Below, one piece after another: positions 62,331 through 64,000 of a stretch of 64,000 nt of DNA (position 1 is the first letter of the stretch; every line of letters starts with the position of its first letter). The notes under the pieces are model-generated. The model was not told the DNA's origin. It ran no database searches and saw only the letters and a program-made list of their open reading frames with translations. The translations under genes were made by a program, and so were the position numbers. Origin of the DNA: Micromonospora siamensis (GTDB lineage Bacteria > Actinomycetota > Actinomycetes > Mycobacteriales > Micromonosporaceae); the NCBI RefSeq assembly GCF_900090305.1, contig NZ_LT607751.1, positions 2,728,001 to 2,792,000 of the forward strand, read 5' to 3'.

Positions 62331-62362
62331 CCACCGGGTTCCTTCGAAGGGAAAGCTGAACC

Positions 62363-64000
62363 ATGGCACGCCGTAGGGACGACCGCGCCCGCGCCGACCT
62401 GTCCGCGTTCGACCAGGCCGGGGCCCGCGTCTTCGACAACCCCCTGGTCACCGAGGTGTCCGACTCCTACCTGGAGTACGCCTTCTCGGTCATCCACTCC
62501 CGGGCCCTGCCCGACGCCCGGGACGGCCTCAAGCCGGTGCACCGGCGCATCCTGTGGTCGATGCACGAGGCGGGCCACCGCCCCGACCGCAGCCACGTGA
62601 AGTCCGCCCGGATCGTCGGTGACGTGATGGGCCGCTACCACCCGCACGGTGACACCGCGATCTACGACGCGATGGTCCGGCTGGCGCAGGACTTCTCGCT
62701 CAACGCGCCGCTCATCGACGGGCACGGCAACTTCGGTTCCCCGGACGACGGACCGGCCGCGGCGCGCTACACCGAGGCCCGGATGTCCCGGGAGGCGATG
62801 CTGCTCGTCGGCGAACTGGGCGAGGACACCGTCGACCTGGAGCCGAACTACGACGGATCGCTGACCCAGCCGACCGTGCTGCCGGCGGCGTTTCCCAACC
62901 TGCTGGTCAACGGCGCGTCCGGGATCGCGGTCGGGATGGCCACCAACATGATCCCGCACAACCTGGGCGAGGTCGTCTCCGCCGCCCGCTGGCTGATCAA
63001 CCACCCGGACGCCACGCTGGACAAGCTGATGGAGTTCGTCCCCGGGCCCGACCTGCCCACCGGCGGCGTGCTGCTGGGCCTGGACGAGGTGCGCCGGGCG
63101 TACGAGACCGGGCGCGGCGTGGTGCGGATGCGCGGCAAGGTGGAGATCGGCCCGCTGGAGGGCAGCCGGGGCCGGCAGGCGATCACCGTCGTCGAGCTGC
63201 CGTACGGCGTCGGCGCGGAGAAGGTCATCGCCGCGATCACCAACGAGGTCACCAAGACCAAGCGGCTCACCGGGATCGCCGACGTCAAGGACCTCACCGA
63301 CCGGGAGAACGGCACCCGGCTGGTCATCGAGTGCAAGGTCGGGGTCAACCCGCAGGCGCTGCTCGCCGACCTCTACCGGCTCACCCCGCTGGAGCAGTCC
63401 TTCGGCGTCAACAATCTGGTCCTGGTGGACGGCCAGCCTCGTACCCTCGGGTTGAAGGCGCTGCTGGAGGTCTTCCTGGCCCACCGGTACGAGGTGGTCA
63501 CCCGGCGCAGCTCCTACCGCCGGCGCAAGCGGGAGGAGCGGCTGCACCTGGTCGACGGCCTGCTGATCGCCCTGATCGACATCGACAAGGTGGTCCGGCT
63601 GATCCGGGCCGCCGACGACGCGCAGGCGGCCAAGGACGGCCTGATGCGCCAGTTCAAGCTCTCCGAGATCCAGGCCACCTACATCCTGGACACCCCGCTG
63701 CGCCGGCTGACCAAGTACGACCGGCTGGAGCTGGAGGCCGAGCAGGAGAAGCTGCGCGCCGAGATCGCCGAGCTGTCCACCATCCTGGACGACGAGAAGG
63801 TGCTCAAGAAGCTGGTCTCCGACGAGCTGACCGCCGTGGTCAAGCAGTTCGGCGCCCCGCGCCGGACCACGCTTGTCGACGGTGACCTCAAGGAGGTGCT
63901 GGCCGCGTCGGTGCCGGCCGGCCCGCTGGAGGTCGCCGACGACCCGTGCCAGGTGATCCTGTCCGCGACCGGCCTGGTGGCCCGCACCGCGGCCGAGTCG
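62363..64000 (+). CDS. parC: DNA topoisomerase IV subunit A, C-terminus outside window
   Basis: Catalytic subunit; 546 codons are visible and the rest (the CTD beta-pinwheel) lies beyond base 64000. The winged-helix/tower domain has the QRR-type region ([33 protein letters not shown]) and active-site tyrosine Y136 in [25 protein letters not shown] follows near 190. Starts with ATG 62363 and GAAGGGAAAG upstream. Pairs with ParE to make the decatenase. Confidence 0.94.
   Translation, partial: MARRRDDRARADLSAFDQAGARVFDNPLVTEVSDSYLEYAFSVIHSRALPDARDGLKPVHRRILWSMHEAGHRPDRSHVKSARIVGDVMGRYHPHGDTAIYDAMVRLAQDFSLNAPLIDGHGNFGSPDDGPAAARYTEARMSREAMLLVGELGEDTVDLEPNYDGSLTQPTVLPAAFPNLLVNGASGIAVGMATNMIPHNLGEVVSAARWLINHPDATLDKLMEFVPGPDLPTGGVLLGLDEVRRAYETGRGVVRMRGKVEIGPLEGSRGRQAITVVELPYGVGAEKVIAAITNEVTKTKRLTGIADVKDLTDRENGTRLVIECKVGVNPQALLADLYRLTPLEQSFGVNNLVLVDGQPRTLGLKALLEVFLAHRYEVVTRRSSYRRRKREERLHLVDGLLIALIDIDKVVRLIRAADDAQAAKDGLMRQFKLSEIQATYILDTPLRRLTKYDRLELEAEQEKLRAEIAELSTILDDEKVLKKLVSDELTAVVKQFGAPRRTTLVDGDLKEVLAASVPAGPLEVADDPCQVILSATGLVARTAAES

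Overview
The window is 64 kb of very GC-rich DNA (roughly 72-74% by eye) with GTG and TTG starts, strong GGAGG ribosome-binding sites, many genes that seem to start leaderless (TANNNT six bases before the start codon), two S-adenosyl methyltransferases of the DUF574 family, MEDS-domain regulators and an actinobacterial parE-parC pair. Together these point to an actinomycete of the Micromonosporaceae, most likely Micromonospora or a close relative. This is an inference from gene content and style. I saw no transposase, integrase, tRNA, rRNA or CRISPR array; the sequence reads as chromosome.

Layout. 1-6285: truncated MFS transporter, ECF sigma factor with an overlapping membrane protein, FAD oxidoreductase, MmcQ/YjbR protein, first DUF574 methyltransferase and an LppX-like lipoprotein. 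6290-10986: a NarL-type two-component pair divergent from a two-gene ABC exporter, then the second DUF574 methyltransferase. 11340-14444: a glycine betaine/proline-type ABC uptake operon (ATPase with CBS domains, permease, binding protein). 14592-17633: a possible nuclease-fold protein, a YciO/Sua5 protein, and a TetR regulator divergent from an aldo/keto reductase with two clear operators. 17730-19567: two overlapping MEDS-domain genes, one ending in an HATPase and one in a STAS domain. 19642-24693: a three-gene operon of a DUF559/Vsr-type nuclease, a double winged-helix protein and a 1,099-residue protein with two ATPase modules, the second HerA/FtsK-like. 24741-37758: mostly single genes (2H phosphoesterase, two DinB proteins, alcohol dehydrogenase, SCP2 plus glycogen-debranching-like pair, Pr6Pr protein, DUF427, TetR, DUF72, TAP-type peptidase, GNAT), with one decayed glycosidase remnant. 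37861-45443: GPP34 protein, amino acid permease, SGNH esterase, hypothetical proteins, a PAS-GAF-SpoIIE phosphatase and an alpha/beta hydrolase.

45466-55994 is the most striking block: nine tightly packed minus-strand genes for a carbamoyltransferase, a GT2, a GmhB-type phosphatase fused to a GT9, two GT-B glycosyltransferases, a GmhA-type isomerase with a long Gly/His/Asn-rich tail, a bifunctional HldE, an SDR and a second GT9. It holds every step from sedoheptulose 7-phosphate to ADP-D-glycero-beta-D-manno-heptose, plus heptosyltransferase-family enzymes, in a Gram-positive chromosome with no sign of lipopolysaccharide genes. I infer a carbamoylated, heptose-containing glycoconjugate or secondary metabolite.

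56130-64000: flavohemoglobin (Hmp) divergent from an NsrR-type repressor, a methyltransferase, a second SGNH hydrolase, and topoisomerase IV parE and parC, the latter running off the right edge. The two loci I would study first are the heptose/carbamoyl cluster and the nuclease/winged-helix/dual-ATPase operon.
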